Assembly: GCF_014701095.1 (NCBI RefSeq)
Contig: NZ_AP023439.1
Location: forward strand, 3,336,001-3,400,000
Direction: 5' to 3'
Origin: Streptomyces tuirus
GTDB taxonomy: Bacteria; Actinomycetota; Actinomycetes; Streptomycetales; Streptomycetaceae
DNA: 64,000 bases
The first letter of the stretch is position 1. Every line of letters starts with the position of its first letter. Below, piece by piece: positions 1-9,233 of this stretch. Under the pieces are notes generated by a model. It was not told the DNA's origin. It made no database searches and saw nothing but the letters and a program-made list of their open reading frames with translations. Both the position numbers and the translations under genes were made by a program.

Positions 1-503
1 ACCGCGAACGCGGCCGCCTTCCAGGAGCCGGCGTCCTCGTTCAGCAGCGCGAACGGGTCGATCTCGACGGTGGCCTTGCAGCTCGCGACGGTCGCGGACG
101 AGTCCGTGCAGGTCGCGTCGTTGCTGTCGAAGAAGAAGATCGCCTCCTCGAACGAGGCACCGCGGTACAGCTCGACGCCCGCGAAGAAGTCCGCGGCGTG
201 GATGTTCACTTCCTTGCCGTGGGTCAGCGTGAAGGACACGGGGACCTTGACCACGTTGGTGGTGCCGACGGCGATGTTCTTGCCGTTGTTGACCTTGACC
301 GAGGAGAAGGTCGCGTTCAGGACGGTCGGCTCGCCGTCCACGGCGCCGACGTAGGCCGAGCGGCCCGAGTCGGCGTGGACGACCTCGCTGGCGGCGGCGA
401 TGTCCGCGGGAACCTTCGGCTCCGTGGCCTGCGCGGCCGGCACGGCGAGGGCGGAGAGGGCCAGGGCGCCGGTGACGGCGGCCACGGTGGCTCGGATACG
501 CAT
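1..503 (-). CDS. Secreted protein of unknown function (partial, C-terminus outside window)
   Basis: The reading frame opens at an ATG at 503 and runs off the left edge of the window. The first 27 residues form a classical signal peptide: MRIR, a long Ala/Leu/Val hydrophobic core, then VPAAQA as a probable signal peptidase I site. The mature part is acidic, with a beta-rich look and two cysteines (near CTDSS and SCKAT) that could form a disulfide. A GGAG ribosome site lies just upstream of the ATG. It resembles the small secreted DUF5707-type proteins common in Streptomyces, but I am not certain of that family. No function is known. Confidence 0.7.
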   Translation of the reverse strand, partial: MRIRATVAAVTGALALSALAVPAAQATEPKVPADIAAASEVVHADSGRSAYVGAVDGEPTVLNATFSSVKVNNGKNIAVGTTNVVKVPVSFTLTHGKEVNIHAADFFAGVELYRGASFEEAIFFFDSNDATCTDSSATVASCKATVEIDPFALLNEDAGSWKAAAFA

Positions 504-718
504 GCGTTCTCCAGGTGGAGAGGGGCCCCGGTGCTCGTCGTCGGCTCTCGGGACCCAAGTGATCGTGGAGTCTGTTGACTCAGGTGATCAGATTCCTCAG
601 CCATACGGATGGTTGTACGACGGGTGAAAAATATGTGCGGAATCCTTCACGAGCGGTCGCACGGCGCCGCCGACTCGGTCGCGCATCACCGCCGGCTCGG
701 TCGCACATCACCGCCGGA
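504..718. other. Intergenic region with promoter area and a 22-bp tandem duplication
   Basis: This gap lies downstream of the ATPase gene, whose stop is at 719, and upstream of the secreted-protein gene. The stretch at 545-640 is AT-richer than its surroundings and probably holds the promoter of the leftward secreted-protein gene. At 674-717 a 22-base unit beginning ctcggtcgc is present twice in tandem, differing by one base. I see no gene here. Confidence 0.5.
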
Positions 719-3700
719 TCAGTCGAACCACCGGTCCCGTGCCAGTTCGTCCGTGCGTGACGGGTCCTCCAGGAGGGCCGCCACCTCGAACCTCCGCGGC
801 CACTGCCCCGCCGCCCAGGCGAGCCCCGCGGCGACGCCCTCCAGGGTGGCGGCGTGCAGGACGCCGTCGTCGGTGAGCCGCCAGTCGATCTCCACGCCGT
901 CGACGACGAGTTCCTCGTGCTCGACGTAGTAGGACGGGGTGTTGCGGCCGAGGAGCACCCGCACCGGCTCGGGCACGTCGTGCTCGGCGCCCTCGGAGGT
1001 GACCTTCCCGGTGACGGACTCGCTCAGCCGCCGCACCTGGAACAGCTCGGCCAGGTCGGCGGCGCGCGACGGCCGTACGGGAAGCAGCGGGACGCCCTCG
1101 GTGAACGGCAGCAGGTCGGGCGAGTCACACACCACGGCGTCGGCCGCGTCCACGACCTCCACCCGGCCGTCGGTGACGGCCCGCAGGTCGTCCGGCAGGG
1201 TCACCTGCTCGGGGTCCAGCTCCGCCAACGACCCGTACAGGGCGTGCAGCTGAGCGCCCGTCACCTCGCGGTCGGGGTCGGCGAGCCGCTCCAGCAGTTC
1301 GGCGGCGCCGCCGGGCTCGTCCAGCAGCGCGGCGACGGACGTCCGCACGCCCAGCGCCCGCAGCACCTGCTCGTCCTCGAACCCGGTCGCGTCGGCCTCG
1401 TCGTAGAGCCCGCGCAGCAGCGGGTCGCCGCCGGCGGCCCGCAGACCGGCCGGGCGGCGGCCGTCGAGCACCGGGTTCCCGCGCAGCCACCAGGCGGTGT
1501 ACGGCCGGACGACCTCGTGCGTCCCGTCCGGCAGCAGGATCCGCACGGGCTGCACGATGGCGTCCCTGAGCGGCGGCCGGGACAGCAGCGCCAGCGCCTG
1601 CGCCCACTTGTCCTCGTCGACGAGGTCCAGGTCCCGTACGGCGACGATCTCGGTGGCGACCGGCGGCACCGGGCTGTCCGGGAAGCGGTCGAGGATGTCC
1701 TCGCACCACACGTCGACGGCGTCCAGCAGGCCCGCGTCGTCGGGCTCGGCGAAGTCGCCCTCGCGGGGCTCCAGTTCGTCGGGGTCGAGGACGACGTCGG
1801 TGGCGCGGACGAGCGCGAAGTTCACCAGGACACCGCAGGCGGCCAGCGGCTGCTCGCCCCACTTGGCGGCCAGCTCGGCGTCCACGGCGGCGAGTTCGCC
1901 CTCGCGCATGACCTGGGCGAAGGGGCTGCCGGGGTAGACGAGTTCGCAGGCCGGGGCCGGTTCGCCGTCCTCGTCGGGCAGGGCGAGCGCGCCGAGCCAG
2001 GGCTCGTCACCGGGCTCCAGGCCGGCGTCCCGCACCAGCGCGAGCACGGTGTCGGCCAGTTCGTCGGCGTCGAGGACGTCCTCCTCCCAGTTCACGCCGC
2101 CCTCGTCGTCCAGGGACGCGGCGACGGCGGCCCGGACCTGCGGCGTGGTGAGGACGGCCCGGGGTGTGGCGGGCAGCGCGCCGAGCTTCTCCAGGATCGG
2201 GTGGGCGGCGTCCGGGTGGGCGACCTTCAGCCCGAGCCGGGCCAGCACCTCGGGGTCGATCCGGGCGGCCTCCGCGCCGGGCAGCAGGACCTGCCGGGGC
2301 CCAATGGTCGTCCGGCCGTCGGCCAGCGGGACCGGGAGCCCCGACAGGCGGTCCGGGTCGACCCCGGCCAGGCTGTCGTAGAGCCGCCGCCACCAGCCGG
2401 GTTCCTTCTCCAGCCCGGCGAGGCGGTCGATCGCGTCGGTCAGCGGGACGCGGGCGACGCCCAGGGTGCGCAGTTCCGCCCGGCGCTCCAGCCCGGCGGG
2501 CAGCAGCGTGGGCAGCACCTCGGCGAGGACCCGCACGGTGTCCGCACCCGCTCCCTCGACGATCTCGGCGTCCCGGGGCCGCAGCGCATCGGGCAGGTCG
2601 TCGCCCTCGCGGGGAGGAAGGGCGGGCGGCAGGAAGGAGGTCCGCGGCAGCCGCTGAAGAATGGCTTGTCGCAGGGCGCCGTCCAGCTCGCCCTTGCCGA
2701 GCGGGCCGGGCACCAGGCCGATGATCCCGGAGGTCACCGGCCGCCAGTCGGCGAGGAGTTCGGTGTAGGCGTCGGCCGCGCGCTGGACGAGGAAGTCGGT
2801 CAGCGGGCCGGGGGCGGCGTGCCGGCGGGTGGAGTCCAGCGGGAACGAGGCGATGAGCAGCGCCGGGACGCCGAGGGGTTCGTCGCTCGGGGTGGGGGCG
2901 TGCACGACCGCGCTGGTGCGGGGCCGGGCCGGGCTGCCGTCGCTGTCCACGGGGACGGCCCAGGTGACGGACCAGTGGGGCCGCAGCCGCTCCTCGACGG
3001 GCCGGTCGGTGAGGAGGTCGGGGGTGAGGGGGCCGTGAGCCGCCGCGGTGCGCCAGTGGGTGACGCCGTGGACGGAGTCGTCGACGACGGTGAAGGCACC
3101 GTCGGTGCGGCGGGTGAGGGTCCGCGGGCTCTCCCCGTTGATCTCGACGACGAGCTCTTCGAGTCCGGGGAGGGTGAGCAGCAGGGCGTCGTCGACGGCC
3201 CGCAGCAGCCGCTCGGCGAGATCGGCGGCCGGGGTGTCGCGCAGCGGCAGGATGACGGCGGTGTCGTACGGGGCGGGTGCGGTGCCCTCGGCGGCGTACG
3301 GGAGGCGCAGCAGCGGTACGTGTCCGTCCCGGCGCCGGACCTCGTCCCCGAGGCCGGGGCTGTGCCGGGCGGTCTCGGCGGCCAGTGCCCTGGCCTCGGC
3401 GAGCGACCACCGCACACCGCCGTGCCGGCCGACGACGGCGGGCTCGTCGGTGACGGAGAGGACGGCGGCGAACCCGACACCGAACCGTCCCACGGAGGAC
3501 GTGTCGCGGGGGTCCCGCTTGGCCGAGGCGCGCAGCGTGGACAGGGACTCCACTCCGGCGGCGTCCAGCGGGGCGCCGGTGTTGGCGGCGACGAGCACCC
3601 CGTCGCGCAGGGTGAGCCGCAGCCGTCCCGGCACGCCGGCCCGGGCCGCCGCGTCGGCGGCGTTCTGGGCGAGCTCCACGACGAGCCGGTCGCGGTAGCC

Positions 3701-3847
3701 GCCGAGGACCAGGTCCTCCTCGGCGTTGGCGTCCTCGCGGAACCGGGCGGGGCTGGTGGCCCAGGCGTCGAGGACACCGCGCCGCAGGCGGGCGGTACCG
3801 AACGGATCGGCCCCCTCGGCGGCGGGCCGCACGAACTTGCTGCTCAC
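719..3847 (-). CDS. Sacsin-type / Hsp90-like N-terminal ATPase domain protein
   Basis: This is a large cytoplasmic protein of about 1,042 residues. Its N-terminus carries a GHKL (Hsp90/HATPase_c) nucleotide fold: the N-box VVELAQNAADAA near residue 50 and the glycine-rich lid RFGVGFAAVL near residue 105. This matches the sacsin N-terminal ATPase-like family of actinobacteria; the long C-terminal part has no motif I recognise. I chose the GTG at 3847 because GAGGAGAAGGA lies just upstream; the open frame extends further with no ribosome site. The role is inferred to be chaperone-like or nucleotide-dependent remodelling, and the substrate is unknown. It is transcribed alone; a repeat-rich noncoding stretch separates it from the DUF3027 gene. 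Confidence 0.85.
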   Translation of the reverse strand: MSSKFVRPAAEGADPFGTARLRRGVLDAWATSPARFREDANAEEDLVLGGYRDRLVVELAQNAADAAARAGVPGRLRLTLRDGVLVAANTGAPLDAAGVESLSTLRASAKRDPRDTSSVGRFGVGFAAVLSVTDEPAVVGRHGGVRWSLAEARALAAETARHSPGLGDEVRRRDGHVPLLRLPYAAEGTAPAPYDTAVILPLRDTPAADLAERLLRAVDDALLLTLPGLEELVVEINGESPRTLTRRTDGAFTVVDDSVHGVTHWRTAAAHGPLTPDLLTDRPVEERLRPHWSVTWAVPVDSDGSPARPRTSAVVHAPTPSDEPLGVPALLIASFPLDSTRRHAAPGPLTDFLVQRAADAYTELLADWRPVTSGIIGLVPGPLGKGELDGALRQAILQRLPRTSFLPPALPPREGDDLPDALRPRDAEIVEGAGADTVRVLAEVLPTLLPAGLERRAELRTLGVARVPLTDAIDRLAGLEKEPGWWRRLYDSLAGVDPDRLSGLPVPLADGRTTIGPRQVLLPGAEAARIDPEVLARLGLKVAHPDAAHPILEKLGALPATPRAVLTTPQVRAAVAASLDDEGGVNWEEDVLDADELADTVLALVRDAGLEPGDEPWLGALALPDEDGEPAPACELVYPGSPFAQVMREGELAAVDAELAAKWGEQPLAACGVLVNFALVRATDVVLDPDELEPREGDFAEPDDAGLLDAVDVWCEDILDRFPDSPVPPVATEIVAVRDLDLVDEDKWAQALALLSRPPLRDAIVQPVRILLPDGTHEVVRPYTAWWLRGNPVLDGRRPAGLRAAGGDPLLRGLYDEADATGFEDEQVLRALGVRTSVAALLDEPGGAAELLERLADPDREVTGAQLHALYGSLAELDPEQVTLPDDLRAVTDGRVEVVDAADAVVCDSPDLLPFTEGVPLLPVRPSRAADLAELFQVRRLSESVTGKVTSEGAEHDVPEPVRVLLGRNTPSYYVEHEELVVDGVEIDWRLTDDGVLHAATLEGVAAGLAWAAGQWPRRFEVAALLEDPSRTDELARDRWFD

Positions 3848-4396
3848 GTTCCGTTCCTTCTCCTCGTCTACGTGAGGACGAAGGTACCGCCTGGAACCCA
3901 CCCACCGCCCGCCCGCCCGACGCGGCCCACGACCGCCCGCCCGGACACACGCGGGAACAACCACGGGCCGCCCGACCGGACACGAGCCCCAGTGTCAGGC
4001 CAACCGCCGGGGACACGACCGGGCGCAGGCACCGGAGCCAGGCGGAACGCCGGCGACACGGCCGGGCAGGAGCGCGGAAACCAGGCGGAACGCCACGGCC
4101 TCGGCAGCACAACCGACCCCGTCCCAGGCCAACCACCGGCCGCTCGACCAGGCGCGAGCCCCAGTGCCAGGCCAACCGCCGGGGACACGACCGGGCGCAG
4201 GCACCGAAGCCAGGCGGAACGCCGGCAACACGTCCGGACACGGACCCCGAAGCCAAGCAGAGCGCACGCGTCACAGCCGGGCACGAACCCGGAGCCAGCC
4301 GGGGCGCCGGTGGCCCCGTCAGGCGCGGGCCCGGAGCCGGGCGGGGTGTCAGAGACTCGGCAGTGCAGCGCCCCAGTCCCGTTCAGCCGCCGGAGG
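3848..4396. repeat. Repeat-rich noncoding region with an imperfect long direct repeat
   Basis: This 550-bp gap between two leftward genes contains a roughly 77-bp direct repeat at 3984-4060 and 4156-4232, offset by 172 bp with about four mismatches. Shared cores include gccaaccgccggggacacga and aggcggaacgccgg. A third partial copy of the aggcggaacgcc core lies near 4083. Open frames on both strands here are rich in Arg, Pro and Gly and have no plausible start, so I regard the region as noncoding. The two longest antisense frames through it are shadows. Confidence 0.7.
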
Positions 4397-5323
4397 CTAC
4401 GAGTGGCCCAGTTCCTCCGTGTCCTCGTCCGCCGTCGGGGTCACCGAGCCGGAGTCCGAGGACGGGCGCAGGGGGAAGGGGTCGACGCGGGTCTCGTCGA
4501 TGACCGGGGCGGGCGGCTGGGGCGGGCGCGGCATGACCGCGGCCTCGGAGTGGCCGCCGCAGCCGTAGGCGAGGGAGACCAGGCGGCCGTCGGCCGGGGA
4601 GAACTCGTTGGCGCAGGCGCCGAAGGCCTGGCCGAGGGAGCCGCCGATGGGCACGAGGAAGCCGCAGCTGACACAGCGCGCGGGGGCCGCCTGGGCCATG
4701 GGCGTGTTGGGGCCGAACGCCTCCTCCCAGCGGTCGGCCGCGGCGTGCAGGCCGTAGCGGGACAGGACGCGGGCCCGTCGCATGCCCAGTTCCTCGGCGA
4801 CGGCCGGGATCGAACCGCGGGAGGGGGTGCCGGCGAAGCCGGACGGCGGGCCCGTGGTGAGGTCCGCGTCCTCCGCCTCCACCAGGTCGGCCATCTCGTG
4901 CGACACGGGCGACTTCGGCGCCGGTTCGTCCTCGCCCGAGTAGCCCGGCTCCAGCCGCAGGTCCTCCGCGTCGGTGGGCAGCAGGTCGCCCGGCCCCAGG
5001 TCGCCGGGCCGCAGCCGCTCGCTCCACGGCACCCACTCGGGTGCCAGCACCGCGTCCGGGCCGGGCAGCAGCGCGGCCTCGTCCACGGTGACGATCTTCG
5101 CCCGGGACGCCCGGGCCACCGTCACGGCCCAGCGCCAGCCCCGGTACCCGAGCTCCAGGCACTGGAAGAAGTGCGTGACGACGCGGTCCCCCTCGGAGAC
5201 CAGCCCCACGTGCTCGCCGACGATGCCCGGCGCGGCGGCCTCCTCGGCTGCGGCGCGTGCGAGGTCGACGGCCTCGGCGCACAGACGGTCAGGGGTGCGG
5301 CTTCGCGTTGTCGCTGCGCTCAC
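4397..5323 (-). CDS. DUF3027 domain-containing protein
   Basis: The 308-residue protein begins MSAATTRSRTPDRLCAEAVDLARAA in its first 25 positions and contains the block GYRGWRWAVTVARASRA that typifies DUF3027, an actinobacterial family of unknown function. A cysteine pair in RCVSCGFLVPIGGS near residue 220, with a further CANEFSP cysteine, could bind a metal. The C-terminal 50 residues are acidic and proline-rich. It is divergent from the MFS transporter gene to its right, across about 270 bp. Nothing visible suggests an enzyme; it is probably cytoplasmic. Confidence 0.85.
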   Translation of the reverse strand: MSAATTRSRTPDRLCAEAVDLARAAAEEAAAPGIVGEHVGLVSEGDRVVTHFFQCLELGYRGWRWAVTVARASRAKIVTVDEAALLPGPDAVLAPEWVPWSERLRPGDLGPGDLLPTDAEDLRLEPGYSGEDEPAPKSPVSHEMADLVEAEDADLTTGPPSGFAGTPSRGSIPAVAEELGMRRARVLSRYGLHAAADRWEEAFGPNTPMAQAAPARCVSCGFLVPIGGSLGQAFGACANEFSPADGRLVSLAYGCGGHSEAAVMPRPPQPPAPVIDETRVDPFPLRPSSDSGSVTPTADEDTEELGHS

Positions 5324-5594
5324 AGGTATCGCTTCTCTCCATACGCCGTCTCACGAGTGCGCCACTCCCGGCACAGGGGCGGACGGAGCGGACCGGGGGA
5401 CCGCGTCGACGTCCTTCATCCATTTTGCGGGATGGCTGAGATACGCACGCTACCCTTCCGCCCCACTTCGCGTACACCGACGGTCCTGTTGCACCGCCCA
5501 CCCGCCCCGGACCGCCACCCCGTACGGTCACCCCACAGGCCCTATACAAGCGGTAATGGCACTAGCCACGGCGTTATCGGGGCACTATGACGTC

Positions 5595-7028
5595 GTGGCA
5601 GCCGCGAAGACACCCCCGGGCGCCACCGGCACCGGTGGATCGAAAGGGATCAAGGGAAGCAGCCGACTGAGCGGACCGGGCCGTCTGGGCGGCTCCTTCC
5701 GCGCGATCGGCCGTGCCCTGCACTTCCCCGTGACCGGTACGGCCCGCGGCATCCGCAAGGCCACCCACGCGCACGGCGCCGGCGAGTCCGGTCTCGGCAA
5801 GTTGATCGAACTGCACGGTGTGAACGGCGCCGGAGACATGATGATCACCGTCGCCCTCGCGTCGACCGTGTTCTTCTCCGTGCCGACCGACGAGGCCCGC
5901 GGCCGGGTCGCGCTGTACCTCGCCATCACCATGGCGCCCTTCACCCTCCTCGCGCCGGTGGTCGGCCCCCTCCTGGACCGCGTCCCGCACGGCCGCCGCG
6001 CGGCGATGGCCTGCGCGATGCTCGCCCGGGCGCTGCTCGCGATCGTCCTGTCCGGCGCGGTGGTCAGCGGCGGCCTGGAGCTGTATCCGGCCGCGCTGGG
6101 CGTCCTCGTCTCGTCGAAGGCGTACGGCGTGGTCAGAAGCGCCGTCGTGCCCCGGCTGCTGCCGCCCCGGTTCTCCCTGGTGAAGGCCAATTCGCGCGTC
6201 ACCCTCGGCGGGCTCCTCGCCACCGGCATCGCCGCGCCGGTCGGTGCCGGGCTCCAGCAGATCGGGCCGCGCTGGCCTCTCATCGGCGCCTTCGTGATCT
6301 TCGTAGCGGGAACGTTCCTGTCGTTCAGGCTGCCGCCGAAGGTCGACTCCGCCAAGGGCGAGGACCGTGCCCTGCTGGCGGCGGACGAGCAGCACCTGCA
6401 CGGCTTGCACCGGCAGCCCGTCAAGCGCCCCGGGCTGCGCACGGTCGGCCCGGCCGTCACCCACGCCCTGGCCGCCAACGCCGCCATCCGTTGTCTGACC
6501 GGGTTCCTGATCTTCTTCCTGGCGTTCCTGCTGCGCGAGCACCCGGTCTCCGGGCAGAGCGCCGCCGTGTCGCTGGGGATAGTGGGCGTGTCGGCGGGCG
6601 TGGGCAACGCGCTCGGTACGGCCGTCGGGGCGTGGCTGCGGTCCCGGGCGCCGGAGATCATCATCGTGACGGTCGTGGCGTGCGTGGCGGGCGCGGCGAT
6701 CACGGCGGCGGCGTTCTTCGGCGCGGTGCTGGTGGCCGGTCTGGCGGCGATCGCCGGGTTCGCGCAGGCCCTGGCCAAGCTGTCGCTGGACGCGCTGATC
6801 CAGCGGGACGTGCCCGAGAGCGTCCGTACGTCGGCCTTCGCCCGTTCGGAGACGCTGCTGCAGATGTCCTGGGTGCTGGGCGGGGCGATCGGTATCGCGA
6901 TGCCGCTCAACGGCACGGCCGGGCTGGCGGTGGGCGCCGCGATCGTCGGCGTCGGGTGGCTGACGACCGTGCGGGGGCTGATCGGCTCGGCCCGGCGCGG
7001 GGGCTCGGGGCGGGCGCGTGTCGCGTAG
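5595..7028 (+). CDS. MFS transporter
   Basis: This is an integral membrane protein of about 477 residues with a roughly 95-residue cytoplasmic N-terminal extension rich in Gly, Ser and Lys, followed by about a dozen hydrophobic segments. The first segments read NGAGDMMITVALASTVFF and LAITMAPFTLLAPVVGPLLD, typical of an MFS efflux-type fold. I favour the GTG at 5595; an ATG at 5556 in the same frame is an alternative, and neither has a strong ribosome site. The substrate cannot be read from the sequence. It is followed by a 25-bp tandem repeat array and then by the lipoprotein and menaquinone genes. Confidence 0.8.
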   Translation: MAAAKTPPGATGTGGSKGIKGSSRLSGPGRLGGSFRAIGRALHFPVTGTARGIRKATHAHGAGESGLGKLIELHGVNGAGDMMITVALASTVFFSVPTDEARGRVALYLAITMAPFTLLAPVVGPLLDRVPHGRRAAMACAMLARALLAIVLSGAVVSGGLELYPAALGVLVSSKAYGVVRSAVVPRLLPPRFSLVKANSRVTLGGLLATGIAAPVGAGLQQIGPRWPLIGAFVIFVAGTFLSFRLPPKVDSAKGEDRALLAADEQHLHGLHRQPVKRPGLRTVGPAVTHALAANAAIRCLTGFLIFFLAFLLREHPVSGQSAAVSLGIVGVSAGVGNALGTAVGAWLRSRAPEIIIVTVVACVAGAAITAAAFFGAVLVAGLAAIAGFAQALAKLSLDALIQRDVPESVRTSAFARSETLLQMSWVLGGAIGIAMPLNGTAGLAVGAAIVGVGWLTTVRGLIGSARRGGSGRARVA

Positions 7029-7037
7029 GGCCCGTCC

Positions 7038-7150
7038 GGCCGACCTCCGGCAGGGCTCCGGTGATCGATCTCCGGTAGGGCCCCGGTGATCGATCTCCGG
7101 TAGGGCCCCGGTGATCGATCTCCGGTAGGGCCCTTCTGATGGATCTCCCG
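7038..7150. repeat. 25-bp tandem repeat array, five copies
   Basis: Five consecutive 25-base units start at about 7038, 7063, 7088, 7113 and 7138. The central three are essentially identical, with the core gatcgatctccggtag followed by a GC-rich gggccccggt; the outer two are degenerate. The unit length is not a multiple of three, so the antisense frame that reads through it changes phase with each copy and is not coding. The array sits directly after the MFS stop codon and could act as a transcription barrier or simply be a variable-number repeat. Confidence 0.85.
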
Positions 7151-7204
7151 GGGAGCCATACCCCGCGTGGGCGGTGCGACCCGCGCGCCCTATAGCCTTC
7201 GCCC

Positions 7205-7678
7205 ATGAACACGTTGCAATCCGTTGTGCGACGCCGCCGCGCCGTCGCCGTCGCCGGCGTCGTATCCGCCGGACTGCTCGTCCTGTCGGCCTGTGACAAG
7301 CCGACGCCGGTCGCCACGGTCACCGTGGGCAGCGACTCGGTGAACTCCGAGGCCACCTGCGGCGGCGAGGGCGACGCCCTGAAGCCGTCCGACCTCACCG
7401 GGTGCCTGAAGGACAAGGGCATCAAGACCATCTCCGTCGACCCGGACGAGACGGTGCGCTTCGGTGTCGACCCCGAGATCGCCGACAACGGCTGGACGAT
7501 CCTGATGAACGGTCAGCCGCTGACCGACTCCAGCACGAAGACCTACCGCACGATTCCGGGCAGCGTGTTCTTCAACGCCCAGTACGGCGCGCAGGGCAAC
7601 TCGACGCTGGTCTCCATCAAGGAAGGCGACAAGGACACCTCCGGGCTCTGGAACTTCAAGCTCAAGAAGGACGCCTGA
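7205..7678 (+). CDS. DUF2771 lipoprotein
   Basis: This 157-residue exported protein has a positively charged N-terminus, a hydrophobic stretch and the lipobox LSAC, so Cys-30 should be lipidated and the protein anchored to the outer face of the cytoplasmic membrane. Two further cysteines (EATCGGEG and LTGCLKD) may pair. The remaining sequence fits the actinobacterial DUF2771 family, of unknown function. It lies just upstream of the futalosine hydrolase gene, with a gap of about 23 bp, and this order is conserved in Streptomyces. A link to menaquinone synthesis is only positional. Confidence 0.85.
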   Translation: MNTLQSVVRRRRAVAVAGVVSAGLLVLSACDKPTPVATVTVGSDSVNSEATCGGEGDALKPSDLTGCLKDKGIKTISVDPDETVRFGVDPEIADNGWTILMNGQPLTDSSTKTYRTIPGSVFFNAQYGAQGNSTLVSIKEGDKDTSGLWNFKLKKDA

Positions 7679-7701
7679 TCGCTGCCGCCGGGCCTGGCCG
7701 G

Positions 7702-8394
7702 GTGCTTGTGGCCACCGCTGTTCCCGTGGAGAGGGACGCTGTGGCCGCGGGCCTGGGGGTGCCCCCGGGGTCCGATGAAGCGGTACCCGGCGCCGCCGGG
7801 CGTTCGTTCGATGTGATCGCCGCCGGTGTCGGGCCCGCGCGCGCCGCCGCCTCCACCGCCTCCGCGCTCACCGCCGCCGCCCTGAAGGGCGCTCCCTACG
7901 GCCTGGTCGTCTCGGCCGGGATCGGGGGCGGGTTCCTGCCCGGGGCTCCCGTGGGGTCGCTCGTGGTCGCCGACGAGATCGTCGCGGCCGATCTGGGGGC
8001 CGAGACCGAGGACGGGTTCCTCCCGGTGACCGAGCTCGGGTTCGGGACCGTCAGGCACGAGCCTCCGGCGGAGCTCGTACGGCGGGCCGCCGGGATCACC
8101 GGGGCGCGGGCCGGGGCCGTGCTCACCGTGTCGACCGTGACCGGGACGGCCGCCCGGGCCGCCGCGCTGCGGAAGCGGCACCCCACCGCCCTCGCCGAGG
8201 CCATGGAGGGCTTCGGTGTCGCCGAGGCCGCCGCCGCGCAGGGGGTGCCCGTGCTGGAGATCCGGGCGGTCTCCAACCCCGTCGGGCCGCGTGACCGTGC
8301 CGCCTGGCGGATCGGCGACGCCCTGGCAGCCTTGACCGAGGGGTTCGGGAAGCTCGCGCCCGTACTGGAGAGTTGGAACCGGCATGACAGTTGA
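7702..8394 (+). CDS. mqnB: Futalosine hydrolase (menaquinone futalosine pathway)
   Basis: The protein of about 230 residues is a purine-nucleoside-phosphorylase-fold nucleosidase that removes the base from futalosine to give dehypoxanthinyl futalosine. Visible hallmarks are VLVATAVPVERDA at the N-terminus, the SAGIGGGFLPGAPVGS glycine-rich loop, the active-site block EAMEGFGVAEAA, and VSNPVGPRD near the end. The GTG at 7702 begins the conserved beta strand, although no clear ribosome site precedes it; an upstream in-frame start cannot be excluded. Its last 11 bases overlap the start of mqnD, so the two are translationally coupled. It corresponds to SCO4327. Confidence 0.9.
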   Translation: MLVATAVPVERDAVAAGLGVPPGSDEAVPGAAGRSFDVIAAGVGPARAAASTASALTAAALKGAPYGLVVSAGIGGGFLPGAPVGSLVVADEIVAADLGAETEDGFLPVTELGFGTVRHEPPAELVRRAAGITGARAGAVLTVSTVTGTAARAAALRKRHPTALAEAMEGFGVAEAAAAQGVPVLEIRAVSNPVGPRDRAAWRIGDALAALTEGFGKLAPVLESWNRHDS

Positions 8395-9229
8395 GCTGCA
8401 GATCGCGTACTCGCCCTGCCCGAACGACACGTTCGTCTTCGACGCCCTCGCCCACGACCGCGTCCCCGGCGCCCCCGCGCTCGACGTGACCTTCGCCGAC
8501 ATCGACATCACCAACGGCATGGCCGAGCGCGGCGAGTGCGACGTGCTGAAGGTGTCGTACGCGGTGCTGCCCTACGTCCTCGACGACTACGCCCTGCTGC
8601 CCTGCGGGGGCGCGCTGGGGCGGGGCTGCGGGCCGCTGGTGCTGACGCGGGAGGCGGACGTCAACCTCACGGGGCGGACCGTCGCGGTGCCCAGTGAGAG
8701 GTCCACCGCCTATCTGCTGTTCCGGCTGTGGGCCGCGGACACGCTGGAGGGCGGGATCGGCGAAATCGTCGTCATGCCGTTCCACGAGATCATGCCGGCC
8801 GTGCGGGACGGCAAGGTCGACGCGGGGCTCGTGATCCACGAGGCGCGCTTCACGTACCGGAACTACGGGCTGCACAAGCTCGCCGACATGGGCGAGCACT
8901 GGGAGAACACCACGGGGCTGCCGATCCCGCTGGGCGCGATCATCGCCAAGCGGTCGCTGGGCGAGCAGAAGCTGCGGCTGCTGGCCGACTCGATCCGCAC
9001 GTCCGTGCGCGCCGCCTGGGACGATCCCGAGGCGTCCCGGCCGTACGTCATGGAGCACGCCCAGGAGATGGACCCGGCCGTCGCCGACCAGCACATCGGG
9101 CTGTACGTCAACGAGTTCACGGCGGACCTCGGCGAGGACGGCTACGCGGCCGTGCGCGGGCTGCTCACACGGGCCGCGGCCGAGGGACTCGTACCGCCCC
9201 TCGGCCCGGACGCGCTGCGCTTTCCCTGA
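8384..9229 (+). CDS. mqnD: 1,4-dihydroxy-6-naphthoate synthase (menaquinone futalosine pathway)
   Basis: The 281-residue protein converts cyclic dehypoxanthinyl futalosine to 1,4-dihydroxy-6-naphthoate, the naphthoquinone precursor of menaquinone. It has the periplasmic-binding-protein-like fold of the MqnA/MqnD family and the diagnostic N-terminal motif SPCPNDTFVFDAL. Other conserved parts are DVLKVSYAVLPYVL, GPLVLTR and the EARFTYRNYGL segment. The ATG overlaps the end of mqnB by 11 bases. It corresponds to SCO4326; other pathway genes lie elsewhere in Streptomyces chromosomes and are not in this window. Confidence 0.95.
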   Translation: MTVELQIAYSPCPNDTFVFDALAHDRVPGAPALDVTFADIDITNGMAERGECDVLKVSYAVLPYVLDDYALLPCGGALGRGCGPLVLTREADVNLTGRTVAVPSERSTAYLLFRLWAADTLEGGIGEIVVMPFHEIMPAVRDGKVDAGLVIHEARFTYRNYGLHKLADMGEHWENTTGLPIPLGAIIAKRSLGEQKLRLLADSIRTSVRAAWDDPEASRPYVMEHAQEMDPAVADQHIGLYVNEFTADLGEDGYAAVRGLLTRAAAEGLVPPLGPDALRFP

Positions 9230-9233
9230 GGTC

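Noticed and set aside
2007..4274. A 755-codon minus-strand frame
   Set aside because: It is an out-of-phase shadow of the ATPase gene with extreme Arg/Pro/Ala content and no protein-like pattern.
854..5590. A 1,578-codon open frame on the plus strand
   Set aside because: It lies antisense to the sacsin-like and DUF3027 genes, is Gly/Arg/Val/Gln-rich, and runs through the repeat-rich gap. It is a high-GC shadow frame.
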